From Brachypterus glaber (lineage: Eukaryota; Arthropoda; Insecta; Coleoptera; Kateretidae), in contig CAUEHQ010000002.1 in assembly GCA_958510825.1 (NCBI GenBank), positions 310,001 to 374,000 of the forward strand: a DNA stretch of 64,000 nt, in the 5' to 3' direction. The notes beneath the pieces are model-generated. The model did no database searches. It was not told the DNA's origin and saw only the letters and a list, made by a program, of their open reading frames with translations. The position numbers and the translations under genes were made by a program. This document shows positions 1 through 10,056 of this stretch, piece by piece. Positions within the stretch are counted from its first letter, which is position 1; each line of letters opens with the position of its first letter.

Positions 1-68
1 GGCAACTCAGTTGTATAGTTGTATACTTCAACTAAGAGTTGCCAACTCTTAAGCTGGGATTGTCTCGA

Positions 69-1523
69 CTAAACTGAGTTCAAGTTAAAAATGCTGTGTT
101 CGGCGAAAATCTGGATTTGGCTCTTGAAAGAAACCGTGTTTACTACCCGTTCAGATGAATCTTCTGACCACAACTGTTTTATCACATCGGCAAATGTCTT
201 AATTAAAGCTCCATGCATACTTGATATATTGGTGTTGATGTCCTGCATATAGCTGTCCTTCTTTAAGTATTCCAACAAAAGTTTCGTGTTCGAAAGGCAT
301 GTAATGACCGAGTTCATGAAACAGGTATTCCCGATATTTTTTAACCCTTTAAGACCCAGAGTTTTGACTGGACTTCCGACCTCTGGCTTATTGTTTGTGA
401 TATAGTTTTTCTCGCTGTTATCATCAATATCACTGTAATTTAAACTGTTGTTGGTGTTGTATAATTTATCGTTCATTTCAGAATCATTATCAAATGTTCC
501 CAAGACACTTATAGCATTACCTCTTTGGATGGCCATACTTATGCGTTGTAGAAAGTAAAGACCTTCCAAAGGGTTGCCGGTGGAATCTACCAAGCGTCTA
601 CAAATGTCTTTAAGAAAGGCCTTAGTGATTGGACCATATGAACCATAAGTTTCAATAGCTATGGGAACAAATTCATAGTCTGTTGATAAAAATTTGTATC
701 TCTTGATCTTAATGTTTTCTGCTCGTTCTGCAGCAGAGCCAGCCTTTTCAGAGTTAATAAGAAGATAAGAGGGAGCCACAGTATCCACACAGGTAAAGTC
801 CCACACCAAGCATTTCCCTCTTTTAAATGGAACCAAAGTCATTCCGTCTGGTCTTTTGCCATCGATTCGTGCCATTAAACCTGGAGGTTCTAAAACAGGT
901 TGTAGATCAATAATAGCTAAGGCTCTCTTTATTAGGTTGTTTACTTCTTTGTGTCTAGATAATCTGCCTTTGCTATATCTACAAGAGAGGCCATGTGTTC
1001 CAGATGTATCAACATTTTCACCACAAATACACAAATGGTGGACAACAGTTTTGGTAGATCCCATTCTCAAATTAATAGCTATTCTAAGTAAGTTTCTATT
1101 TAAAAGTAAACCCAGATTTGATGATGGTAAAGTATTCAACCAGTAGCTTGCTTCCTTTTGACATACTGCGTGCATTCGGGATTTATCCTTTTCAGTACAA
1201 GCGGACTCAATTATTTGTTTTGATGCTATTTCTAAAAGAGGAGTGTCCCAAGCAGATTGGTTTGATGTAGTAGGAATATCAGCGTTGGTTTTTATTTTCC
1301 ATATATTTATTGCGTCATCCACGAGATTTAAATTGAGGTCATTAAATTTTATTAATTGAGAATTTATGAGATTCAGACAAGAATTAAATGAGGAAATATA
1401 GCTTGGTAGAGCTAGGTCACTTGAAAGGCGAAGACCAAGGCCACCAAGTCGACAGGGAAGTGAGGCTTGAGACCACTGAATATCAGAAAAGTTAACATTG
1501 GTAATTTCAGAAAGATTTTTTTT
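69..1523 (-). CDS. Chimeric frame: RLE retroelement C-terminus fused to USP2-like catalytic Cys box, copy 1
   Basis: The frame is open from 1523 (just after an in-frame TAA in the A/T spacer) to a stop at 69-71, 484 codons with no ATG at its head, so it is a 5'-truncated fragment. The first part belongs to a non-LTR retroelement: a conserved post-RT stretch (SLPCRLGGLGLR), then a CCHC knuckle CICG...HGLSC, an R-H pair (SRHKE), and GKRPDG followed 15 residues later by the D of VWDFT. That order is the restriction-like endonuclease of R2-type elements. The family part ends near nt 492 with MAIQRGNAISVLGTF. A polar linker follows (GSPVKTLGLKGL), then GLKNIGNTCFMNS with the USP catalytic Cys codon at 321-323, then homology up to KSQIQ.FA at nt 102. 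The last 10 residues come from flanking DNA. The QQDAQEF and His boxes are absent, so deubiquitinase activity is not expected. The upstream RT core is also missing. Confidence 0.85.
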   Translation of the reverse strand, partial: KKNLSEITNVNFSDIQWSQASLPCRLGGLGLRLSSDLALPSYISSFNSCLNLINSQLIKFNDLNLNLVDDAINIWKIKTNADIPTTSNQSAWDTPLLEIASKQIIESACTEKDKSRMHAVCQKEASYWLNTLPSSNLGLLLNRNLLRIAINLRMGSTKTVVHHLCICGENVDTSGTHGLSCRYSKGRLSRHKEVNNLIKRALAIIDLQPVLEPPGLMARIDGKRPDGMTLVPFKRGKCLVWDFTCVDTVAPSYLLINSEKAGSAAERAENIKIKRYKFLSTDYEFVPIAIETYGSYGPITKAFLKDICRRLVDSTGNPLEGLYFLQRISMAIQRGNAISVLGTFDNDSEMNDKLYNTNNSLNYSDIDDNSEKNYITNNKPEVGSPVKTLGLKGLKNIGNTCFMNSVITCLSNTKLLLEYLKKDSYMQDINTNISSMHGALIKTFADVIKQLWSEDSSERVVNTVSFKSQIQIFAEHSIFNLNSV

Positions 1524-1761
1524 TTAGTTTTTTTTTTGAAAATTTCTTTTTTGAATTTTTTTTAATTTTTTCGTTTTTCGTATTTATTTATTTATTACTT
1601 ATTTATTTTTTAAAAAGAAAATAAAAAAAATATTATATTTAAAATTTTAAACATCCCTAAAAAGAAGTCCACAAGATATCCTTTTTATGTCTTTAGGCGT
1701 CCAGACATAATTAAGATCTAAAAAATATATCTTTAAGATATCATGTGATGTCTGGGTCTTA
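1524..1761. other. A/T-homopolymer spacer of the tandem unit
   Basis: Long T runs (1516-1537 and onward) and A/T-rich DNA separate the chimeric frame from the next unit; a second copy lies at 3285-3522. The end of the spacer holds GTCTGGGTCTTA, followed by a hairpin-prone stretch in which GGCAACTC at 1762 pairs with GAGTTGCC near 1797. No coding signal was seen. The T run abutting the 5' end of the open frame marks where retroelement homology stops. Confidence 0.6.
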
Positions 1762-1829
1762 GGCAACTCAGTTGTATAGTTGTATACTTCAACTAAGAGT
1801 TGCCAACTCTTAAGCTGGGATTGTCTCGA

Positions 1830-3284
1830 CTAAACTGAGTTCAAGTTAAAAATGCTGTGTTCGGCGAAAATCTGGATTTGGCTCTTGAAAGAAACCGTGT
1901 TTACTACCCGTTCAGATGAATCTTCTGACCACAACTGTTTTATCACATCGGCAAATGTCTTAATTAAAGCTCCATGCATACTTGATATATTGGTGTTGAT
2001 GTCCTGCATATAGCTGTCCTTCTTTAAGTATTCCAACAAAAGTTTCGTGTTCGAAAGGCATGTAATGACCGAGTTCATGAAACAGGTATTCCCGATATTT
2101 TTTAACCCTTTAAGACCCAGAGTTTTGACTGGACTTCCGACCTCTGGCTTATTGTTTGTGATATAGTTTTTCTCGCTGTTATCATCAATATCACTGTAAT
2201 TTAAACTGTTGTTGGTGTTGTATAATTTATCGTTCATTTCAGAATCATTATCAAATGTTCCCAAGACACTTATAGCATTACCTCTTTGGATGGCCATACT
2301 TATGCGTTGTAGAAAGTAAAGACCTTCCAAAGGGTTGCCGGTGGAATCTACCAAGCGTCTACAAATGTCTTTAAGAAAGGCCTTAGTGATTGGACCATAT
2401 GAACCATAAGTTTCAATAGCTATGGGAACAAATTCATAGTCTGTTGATAAAAATTTGTATCTCTTGATCTTAATGTTTTCTGCTCGTTCTGCAGCAGAGC
2501 CAGCCTTTTCAGAGTTAATAAGAAGATAAGAGGGAGCCACAGTATCCACACAGGTAAAGTCCCACACCAAGCATTTCCCTCTTTTAAATGGAACCAAAGT
2601 CATTCCGTCTGGTCTTTTGCCATCGATTCGTGCCATTAAACCTGGAGGTTCTAAAACAGGTTGTAGATCAATAATAGCTAAGGCTCTCTTTATTAGGTTG
2701 TTTACTTCTTTGTGTCTAGATAATCTGCCTTTGCTATATCTACAAGAGAGGCCATGTGTTCCAGATGTATCAACATTTTCACCACAAATACACAAATGGT
2801 GGACAACAGTTTTGGTAGATCCCATTCTCAAATTAATAGCTATTCTAAGTAAGTTTCTATTTAAAAGTAAACCCAGATTTGATGATGGTAAAGTATTCAA
2901 CCAGTAGCTTGCTTCCTTTTGACATACTGCGTGCATTCGGGATTTATCCTTTTCAGTACAAGCGGACTCAATTATTTGTTTTGATGCTATTTCTAAAAGA
3001 GGAGTGTCCCAAGCAGATTGGTTTGATGTAGTAGGAATATCAGCGTTGGTTTTTATTTTCCATATATTTATTGCGTCATCCACGAGATTTAAATTGAGGT
3101 CATTAAATTTTATTAATTGAGAATTTATGAGATTCAGACAAGAATTAAATGAGGAAATATAGCTTGGTAGAGCTAGGTCACTTGAAAGGCGAAGACCAAG
3201 GCCACCAAGTCGACAGGGAAGTGAGGCTTGAGACCACTGAATATCAGAAAAGTTAACATTGGTAATTTCAGAAAGATTTTTTTT
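1830..3284 (-). CDS. Chimeric frame: RLE retroelement C-terminus fused to USP2-like catalytic Cys box, copy 2
   Basis: This is the tandem duplicate of the frame at 69-1523, shifted by 1761 bp, with the same 484-codon reading. The shared 417-residue C-terminal portion is identical in the two copies. The CCHC knuckle, R-H, RPD...D motif and USP GNTCFMNS box are intact, with the catalytic Cys codon at 2082-2084. Identical coding in both copies cannot by itself show selection, because the spacers are almost identical too. No promoter, start codon or poly(A) signal can be assigned with confidence. Confidence 0.85.
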   Translation of the reverse strand, partial: KKNLSEITNVNFSDIQWSQASLPCRLGGLGLRLSSDLALPSYISSFNSCLNLINSQLIKFNDLNLNLVDDAINIWKIKTNADIPTTSNQSAWDTPLLEIASKQIIESACTEKDKSRMHAVCQKEASYWLNTLPSSNLGLLLNRNLLRIAINLRMGSTKTVVHHLCICGENVDTSGTHGLSCRYSKGRLSRHKEVNNLIKRALAIIDLQPVLEPPGLMARIDGKRPDGMTLVPFKRGKCLVWDFTCVDTVAPSYLLINSEKAGSAAERAENIKIKRYKFLSTDYEFVPIAIETYGSYGPITKAFLKDICRRLVDSTGNPLEGLYFLQRISMAIQRGNAISVLGTFDNDSEMNDKLYNTNNSLNYSDIDDNSEKNYITNNKPEVGSPVKTLGLKGLKNIGNTCFMNSVITCLSNTKLLLEYLKKDSYMQDINTNISSMHGALIKTFADVIKQLWSEDSSERVVNTVSFKSQIQIFAEHSIFNLNSV

Positions 3285-3648
3285 TTAGTTTTTTTTTTGA
3301 AAATTTCTTTTTTGAATTTTTTTTAATTTTTTCGTTTTTCGTATTTATTTATTTATTACTTATTTATTTTTTAAAAAGAAAATAAAAAAAATATTATATT
3401 TAAAATTTTAAACATCCCTAAAAAGAAGTCCACAAGATATCCTTTTTATGTCTTTAGGCGTCCAGACATAATTAAGATCTAAAAAATATATCTTTAAGAT
3501 ATCATGTGCTGTCTGGGTCTTAGGCAACTCAGTTGTATAGTTGTATACTTCAACTAAGAGTTGCCAACTCTTAAGCTGGGATTGTCTCGACTAAACTGAG
3601 TTCAAGTTAAAAATGCTGTGTTCTGATTGGTTGACTGTCAATTAATTG

Positions 3649-3708
3649 ACGATGTTTTAACTTTAAACATGGTTTAAATTTAAACCAAGTTTAAAGTTAA
3701 AACATCGT
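3649..3708. repeat. 60-bp near-perfect palindrome
   Basis: The left arm ACGATGTTTTAACTTTAAAC and its continuation pair with the right arm ending GTTTAAAGTTAAAACATCGT; I see one mismatched pair over the 30-bp arms and no spacer. It lies 26 bp past the point where the third copy of the 1761-bp repeat stops. It could be a tiny foldback MITE or a break-prone cruciform; nothing in it codes. Confidence 0.85.
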
Positions 3709-3905
3709 TGGTTCAAGTGGCAACAGTGTATTGCATACAATGCGTGTTTTTGTTTACGTTTTTCTGTCGTAGAAAACATTGGAAAAAACGGTTAAAAAAA
3801 ACGCGTCCTTCAATCGGTTTGGACTTTTGCTTTCTGTGATTTTGTGTTAGCGTGTGTGAGCAGGTCACTTTGTGCAATATGTAAAGTAAGGAATGTGATT
3901 TATTT

Positions 3906-4145
3906 ATGGCACATAAGAACGTAAGTAAAATATATATTGTACTTTCATTAGGCTTTTTTTTAGATGTTTTACTACGTACAATATATAGACGACGAATCCT
4001 ACCAAACATGGAAAGCAAACATTTTAAGAATCAACCTCCAGCCACCCCTCAGGAAGTTAATCTAAATAAAAAATATCTAGTCTTATGGCCAGAGGAGAAT
4101 TCTTATGTATATTATTATGCCATAATTCTATACATGGCGGGTAAG
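3906..4145 (+). other. Possible exon fragments of an unrecognised gene
   Basis: A short ATG frame at 3906 meets a strong donor-like GTAAGT after AAGAAC. About 45 bp later a T-rich tract and TAG precede ATGTTTTACTAC, and the reading ending ATACATGGCG meets a second GTAAGTG. The ATG at 4009 opens MESKHFKNQPPATPQE, continuing to KKYLVLWPEENSYVYYY. The splice-like signals and protein-like composition are suggestive, but the frames do not join cleanly into one long product and I recognise no family. It may be chance or part of a repeat. Confidence 0.2.
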
Positions 4146-4872
4146 TGTTCATACTACAGTAAATAAATGAGTTTTGTGCATGGCTGGGACTTAAATTTTA
4201 TTTTATTCTTTCTTTTGTGGGATTAAACCTACTGTTTTACTCCTGCATCTGTATTATGCTATGCACGATAGCTGTACACTTTCAACTTAAAAATATTAAT
4301 GTATGTTAATAAATTTAAAATAGCCTGTCAGTTTCGATAGGCTGCAGCATTATTTCATCAAAATTCATATTTTTGTCTGTAACGGAGTACATAGAAATCT
4401 CGGGGTGGTTTTCGTGGGCAAGGATCGTGAATAAAATTTAGAAATTATACTATGGTCGATTTTCATATATTTGTCCAAAATATGTGTTCTATAAAAAAAT
4501 CAAGAAAAAGAGAATTACAAATACAATCTTAGTTAGGTAGCAAAAAATTAATTTTAGTTTAAAATTAATGTTAGTAAAAATCAAATATTAGAAATAACAA
4601 TTTTAGGTACATACCTATAAAAAAATCAGGTACAATTTTAACTACCACTAAGTTGAAAAATTTATGTGTACACTTTGGACTCTTCACACGCACAGAGTAA
4701 ACTGAAATGCCAATAAGCGACTGAAATCGACTATCGTCGCATTCTTTTTAATTCTACAAAAAAAAACTGAAAAATATATAAATTGATAAATTGCGCGAAA
4801 TATGATTTTAGTAGCTGAAGAATAAAGAATGAGTTTATTATCAAATAACAAACTAATTCTTTAAATAAATTT

Positions 4873-5924
4873 TTATTTATTATATTTTGTCTCCAAACTG
4901 CTCCCGAACTTCTGATCATGATGACTTTCATCATTCTCAGGAGTTACATAATGTTTCAAATGACTTGAGTGGAATTTTCCTCGCTCTTCCCCCGTAACTG
5001 GATCTTCCAATACATAAGTTGCTTGACTTACGGCCTTTTTAATTTTAAACGGCCCTTCAAACAGTAGCATAATTTTTTTAGTAGTTTTATTTAATTTATT
5101 AGATATGGGATTTGTTCGCAGCAATACTTTGTCATTTATTTTAAAATCTTTGTAAGGGCGACCAGGATTTAGGGCTTTACGGCGAGCTGCCTTACCAAGT
5201 AAAGTTTCTTTAGCTAGAAATAATTTAATGTTATTATCTAGAAGGCGGCGTTGTAAGGAATCATCATGTACTAGGGGTAGGATAGTTTTTGGGGTTTCAC
5301 CCATTTGTAATTCAAATGGCGTGAAACCTGTAGATTCATGCACTATATTATTTAAAAATTCCACGAATTTGGGAACTTCTAGAGCCCATCGCGTATGTTT
5401 TGAGTAAGAATAGGTGCGGAATAGTCGACCTAGTTCGCGCATCCAGCGCTCACTGGTATTCGCCGCAGGATGTCTTACAGACGAATTATGATTCTTATGT
5501 TTAATTTTTTTAGGGCATTATTCCATTTATCACTAGTAAATTGAGACCCATTGTCTGTCAGGATGGCCTGGGGTTGTGAGAACTGTTCAAAATGTTTTTT
5601 AAGACAATTTAGTACCGATTCCGTAGACGCGATTTTTAGGGAGTATAATGATACATATTTCGTAAAAATGTCGACAACTACCGGTAACGGGCCATATAGG
5701 TCCAGGGCTAAAGTTTCATTTGGCCCATTAGGAATAATGCTTTAAAGCGGCGGGTGCGGCATTTGACAGTGCTTTGTGCGCTGACAAATATAGCAACTTT
5801 TGACAACTTTTTTTACATTCGCATGTAAATTTTTTCCCCATATTTCACTCCGTAATGCGCGCCAGGTTTTATAAACCCCAAAATGACCGATATAGGCATG
5901 AAATATCCTAATAATATTTGCCAT
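4873..5924 (-). pseudogene. Integrase of the gypsy element
   Basis: 5924-5742 encodes the HHCC zinc finger (HAYIGHFGVYKTW then SCYICQRTK). The DDE core is found by translating 5740-5445: LDLYGPLPV, then ILTDNGSQFTSDKW, then a frameshift around 5490, then SERWMRELGR. The frame from 5442 to 4873 continues through HESTGFTPFELQMGE to a C-terminal domain rich in basic and hydrophobic residues (LFEGPFKIKKAVSQATYVL) and HSSHLKHYV. A stop and an indel interrupt the core. Confidence 0.9.
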
Positions 5925-6192
5925 CTCACATGCTCGTACACATAAAAAAGGAGTGTTATATTGTCCCCTGTTTAAGTATAATAAATTGTTATGAATTATG
6001 TACCTGCCATTGATTTTGTAATTCTCTACAAACGTACAAAAAATCGGGATCTTCGCGTTGTTTATCAGGTAAGTCCTGCAAGAAAATTTGATTTTTTTTA
6101 CTTAATTCCTTACTTTCGTGAGCTAACATTTTAAATTCTTTTGACATCGGGGAGGCTAATCTAGGGGATGGATTCCTGGATAGTGTCAGGGA

Positions 6193-6483
6193 CTATATTA
6201 GACTTTCCCGAAATAAACTGTATTTGAATATCAAATTCTTGTAGCACAATATCCAGCGTGATATTCTGGCAGACAGTAGGCGACACGATTTAAGGTAAGT
6301 TAAACTTTTACAATCACTTAACAGTATAAAAGGCTTAGATATTAAATAAATGCGCCATTTTTCTATAGCCCACACGGCCGACAGGGCCTCTTTTTCCGGT
6401 ATGCTGTACCTGCGCTCACGCTCTAAGAGTAACCTGCTTGCATATGCAATTATACGTTTTCTACCCTCAGAATATTTCCACAA
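6193..6483 (-). pseudogene. RNase H domain of the gypsy element
   Basis: The frame reads IIAYASRLLLERERRYS, then EKEALSAVWAIEKWR and LLSDCKSLTYL, giving the E and D positions of a gypsy RNase H placed directly after RT. It ends shortly after GRRLSA-type sequence is lost, before the last catalytic Asp. In the family this domain removes the RNA strand of the hybrid during LTR retrotransposition. Confidence 0.85.
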
Positions 6484-7488
6484 TGTAATGCAAAATCGCT
6501 ACTGTCACTTTGAACATAAAAAATTTGACTATGATCAACTCTATATAGGAGTGTTTCTTGACAAATGACGTTTTACAGTCAAAAGAGTTTTGTTGTGCCA
6601 GAGTCCACTGCCACTTAGTCTTGTTTCTTAATAGTGAAACTAGTGGTTCAGACAAATTGGAAAAATTTGGACAAAACGCCCTGTCATTACATAGCCCTAG
6701 AAATGATTGTAATTGTTTTTTGTCTTTAGGGACAGGAAATTCGTTAATTGCTTGAACTCTACTAGGATCACTTTTAAGGCCCTCGTGGGTTAAACAATAA
6801 CCTAGAAACATGGTCTCTTTCTTAAAAAGGGAACACTTTCGTAACTTTATGGTAAAACCGGCATGATATTATTTTTCTAATAGTTTTTCGATATGTATAT
6901 ATATATGTTCATTAACATTTTTGGAGTGTACGAGCATATCGTCTATATATGGTTTGACAAAATTTCTCAGCGAACTACCCAAAATTATATCTACCCCTCT
7001 ACATATCCCGGAACTTGCGGTTTTAATGCCAAATGGCAAAACTGTAGTGGTAACAACGGCCATTTATTACGAAAGCTGTATACTTTTTTGAGTTTTGGGA
7101 TAAAGGTATTTGCCAATATGAACATGTTAGGTCTATATTTGAAAATATTTTTGATTGGACTAGGTCCTCATCATGTAATAAATCATCTACTGATCTAACC
7201 TGCTCAGAATTGGGTTCCATTTTACTGTTTAATTTTCGCGCATCAAGTACCAGGCGAATTGACTTCTTTTTTTGCTACCACCATTAATGGAGAAGAAAAA
7301 GGTGAGTCACTTCGCTCAATCATTCCGAGTGCCTTCATAGAGTCCAGCTCCTTTTGAACTGCCTCTCTGTAAGCATATGGAATCGGGTATTGCTTTACCT
7401 GAAAGGGAGTTTCGTCCGTCAGTCTAACCTCATGGACATACTCAGTAGTTTTAACTGCTATTTCTGAGAAAACGTCTTGATACTTCAC
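6467..7488 (-). pseudogene. Reverse transcriptase of the gypsy element
   Basis: Broken over at least four frames. 7488-7243 holds the N-terminal thumb approach, with MIERSDSPFSSPLM. A frameshift near 7250 shifts reading into LVLDARKLN. 7220-7023 holds FSNIDLTCSYWQIPL, the first catalytic-Asp motif. 7063-6869 holds VLPFGIKTA and PYIDDMLVHS, the YxDD box. 6811-6467 holds MFLGYCLTHEGLKSDPSRVQ, the connection region. Motif order and spacing fit Ty3/gypsy RT. Catalytic Asp residues are preserved although the frame is ruined, so inactivation is by indels. Confidence 0.9.
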
Positions 7489-7727
7489 TAATAATTTTAA
7501 AAACTGTGCTTTTTTTGCGGGTCAAAATCAGTTTCCTCAACTACAAGGTTAAAATCGGGTGGTATTTCATTTTCCGGTAATTCGCTCTAATTTTTTTTTG
7601 GCGGTAGATTTCTGTTTATCGACTTTATTTTAAAATTTGGGGGTTCAATGGGGGCGTACTCATGTATCAGAACGGTTTCATCTACGACAATATTATGTTT
7701 AGTTAGAAATATTATTTTCGGTTAAAT

Positions 7728-8057
7728 TTACTCGTGCTGAAACTCAATATTTTTAATATGAAAATTAATTAAGATTTGATGGGTGATAGTTCGCCTGGAT
7801 CCCCTGAATGCTCCCGTGACCCTAACCCCGCTAACTGCAAAGTACGGAATATTGTCTAACTGTTTTATCTGATCCCAAACACTGCCCGAAATAGCACAAA
7901 TTTCGCTCCCAGTGTCAATTAAACACGGAAACTCGATATCTAAAATTGAAATTAGAATGACAGGGGCAGAATAATTTGTTGTGTGAATGAAATCGCATTG
8001 ATCATTTAATAAAAAGTCTTTGGTATTGTTTTCTAAAATGGCCCTTTTATTCATCAC
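7728..8057 (-). pseudogene. Retropepsin (aspartic protease) of the gypsy element
   Basis: A 109-residue frame contains PCLIDTGSEICAISG, the D-T/S-G active-site loop of retroviral-type aspartic proteases (Asp at residue 48 of the frame), followed by a hydrophobic flap-like region. The family normally cuts the Gag-Pol polyprotein as a homodimer. It lies just upstream of RT, as in Ty3/gypsy Pol. It is separated from RT by a stretch with several stops (7490-7727), so a continuous Pol is not encoded. Confidence 0.85.
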
Positions 8058-8246
8058 TGTAACATTAGGACCGGATGTCAGTTTTTAGTTTCCCGATTCT
8101 GGCTGTCGGAAACTTACGCCATGATGAGGACTAGGTGATCTAGGTTTAAAAGGACTAGGGGGGCGGCTATAATTTGAAACAGTTGGTCTATTTTCATGTG
8201 CTCTATTTTGACGAAATTTATCTGTATTGTGCGAGTTATTAGAGAA

Positions 8247-8688
8247 TTAACAATACAATTTAAAAATATTAAAGTCAATATTGTATATATCTCTTATTAG
8301 TTCTAATTGTTGTAAATATTCGACTAGGTGAATTGTCCCATCGTTAGAAAATTTTGGAATTAATTTCACATCCAACGTACTAACGTTGCGTAAATTATTT
8401 ATATTTGACGGAATATTTAAATTTTGAAAATTATTTAGGAGCATTATTACTGATAATGTTAGCCTGTGTAGGTCTATTAAAATTCTCAACGTTACTTAAA
8501 TCCTTAGGGTTATTTAAATTATGCAAATTATTTAAATTATGAAAATTATTTAAATTTGGAAAATTTCTATTAAAATTTTCCGGAGGCAAATTGGCTTTAT
8601 TTACTCTATGTTGTTCAGAAAAAATCCTATTGTGATTTGGTAAATTATAAAAATGTTCATTTTCTTCATCATAAACATCCCATCCCAT
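8247..8688 (-). pseudogene. Gag-like region of the gypsy element
   Basis: Two overlapping minus-strand frames. The first begins MGWDVYDEENEHFYN at 8688 and becomes an Asn/Leu-rich, short-period region (NLNNFHNLNNLHNLNN) before a stop at 8431. The second resumes at 8489 and contains PKFSNDGTIHLVEYLQQLE, a gag-like capsid start. A frameshift separates them. Further in-frame pieces rich in Pro/Arg lie between 8225 and 8090 (RPPSPFKPRSPSPHH), as expected of a gag C-terminus, but no CCHC knuckle was seen. Assignment rests mainly on its position upstream of the protease. Confidence 0.55.
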
Positions 8689-9278
8689 CTTTTAAAAAAA
8701 TAAAAACCCTTCACATGATTTTCTATTCAAAAAAGCACGGGGCTCGACTTTTAAGGGGTGGGACCCAAACAATTCCGTAGGTGCTGGGCACCCTAATAAG
8801 CATCCATAACCACAACTTTTAACACCTAGCCCCATATAGATTTCGATGGAAGTGTTTTTCGCTGCACTCTATTGTATATTATTTCATTGATCCAAAACAA
8901 AAGTATATTTTATGGATTCAAAATAGAAATGTTGTATATTTTTTGGAGGTGAGGACCGTTTTTTTTTTTGCTCGTTTACTTTATTGTGGAAGAAAAAAGT
9001 TGTATTTTTAGGCTAAAAAAAGTTATGAATTTTGTATCTTCTCCCTCCCCTCCGAAATCCTCTTCGCTACGGCCCTGATCGTTGCCCCCTCTAGAATTTG
9101 GCTCTCTAAAAAAGGTATTCTTTTAGGGGAAATTGATTGCAGCGCCTCCTGCCTTAAAATAAAAACAATTTTGTTTGTAAAATTATAGGCACTCATGATG
9201 GTCACTTGTTGTCTAAATTTTAAATCAATGTATTTTATAATAACAATTTTGAACAAGAATTAAGTATTATTTTTTCAG
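8689..9278. other. Non-coding stretch upstream of the gypsy element
   Basis: Contains a GC-richer part at 8730-8850 with GGTGCTGGGCACC, and at 9052-9078 CCGAAATCCTCTTCGCTACG ending GGCCCTG, which resembles one end of a hAT-type element in reverse orientation; I could not find its partner. It should contain the 5' LTR or leader of the gypsy element, but no TG...CA repeat shared with 4170-4870 was found. Confidence 0.3.
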
Positions 9279-9959
9279 AAACTTTAAAAAATTTGAAAGA
9301 ATTAATCGAAAATTCAAGACCAAAAAAGAAACCGATAAAATATTTGGAGTCGGAAACAGATGATCCTTCAAATATTTGCTGTCCCATAAATCTAAGTAAA
9401 ATAATTTTAGTCCTTTAAAATTTAGTTTCCTTTATTTCTAAATGCAACCTATGGCAGTGAGAAGTTCCCGCCTCTAATCCCGCATTACAAACAAACGAAT
9501 ATTTTGTGTTTATCGGAAAAGGGGTCTTATGTGAACGTTTGTCTCACTATTAGTTTTGTTTGTGCCATCTTGGTTCTTGAGATATGAAAATTTCCCCTAA
9601 ATTTTCCATATTCCCAAATTTGAAAAGAAAAATACTTGGAATTTTATGCTGAAAAAAAAATCCCGAAACCAATGGGTTAAGCCCCAGGGAGGTATAAATA
9701 TGAGTAAATGTGGTGTGTTTATCTAGTTTTTACCTTTTATGACCCAGTCACAGAAGGGAAAACTTTTTTTAATTTTTCCGTTTTTTGAGAAAATGAAAAC
9801 CTCAATAAAAACGTATTTTTTTCAAATTTTTCTTGGTTGAAAAAAAAATTGTAATTGTTTTACTGTTTTAGTTGTTTAATTTTGCACATCCCTGGATAAA
9901 ATTACCAACTTAAAATTACATATATTTGCAGTCGAAGAAAAATTATAGAGTACAACACG

Positions 9960-10056
9960 TATGGAATAGTCATTCCGCGCTCGCGGGACCATCATACTCG
10001 CCTACCGGCTCGTATGACAAACTTTCCGCTCGCTCGGAATATTGTCTATTCCATAC
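9960..10056. repeat. MITE-like inverted repeat
   Basis: TATGGAATAGTCATTCCG at the left pairs imperfectly with CGGAATATTGTCTATTCCAT at the right, and the centre (TCATACTCGCC / GGCTCGTATGA) is itself inverted. The block is GC-richer than its surroundings. It looks like a small foldback or MITE; no clear target duplication was seen. Confidence 0.5.

Larger units (their letters stand above)
1..3623. repeat. Tandem array of a 1761-bp unit carrying an RLE-USP chimera
   Basis: The unit occupies 1-1761 and 1762-3522, and a third copy starts at 3523 but stops matching after 3623. The two full copies look identical along their length by eye; one difference is A at 1749 against C at 3510. The point where the third copy leaves the repeat (3623/3624) equals position 101/102 of the unit, exactly the 3' edge of the USP-like segment, so 1-101 is flanking DNA and not part of the captured gene. 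Each unit also holds about 240 bp of A/T-homopolymer spacer (1524-1761). Near-identity means recent amplification or an assembly duplication. The window begins inside the array, so more copies may lie to the left. Confidence 0.95.
4873..8688 (-). mobile_element. Decayed Ty3/gypsy-type LTR retrotransposon, internal region
   Basis: Minus-strand order is gag-like, protease, RT, RNase H, integrase zinc finger, integrase core and C-terminal domain, which is the Ty3/gypsy order. Many frameshifts and stops break it into short frames. I looked for direct repeats at 4170-4870 and 8689-9270 and found no convincing LTR pair, so either the LTRs were lost or they have diverged. No env-like frame was seen. 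It cannot be autonomous as it stands. Confidence 0.85.

Noticed and set aside
856..1146. 96-residue plus-strand frame (and its twin at 2617-2907)
   Set aside because: It is antisense to the retroelement endonuclease frame and has no independent homology.
3713..4018. 101-residue minus-strand frame
   Set aside because: No homology is recognised, and it is antisense to the possible exon pieces at 3906-4145; left out.
8689..9278. LTR of the gypsy element
   Set aside because: I found no matching direct repeat at the other end (4170-4870), so an LTR cannot be claimed.
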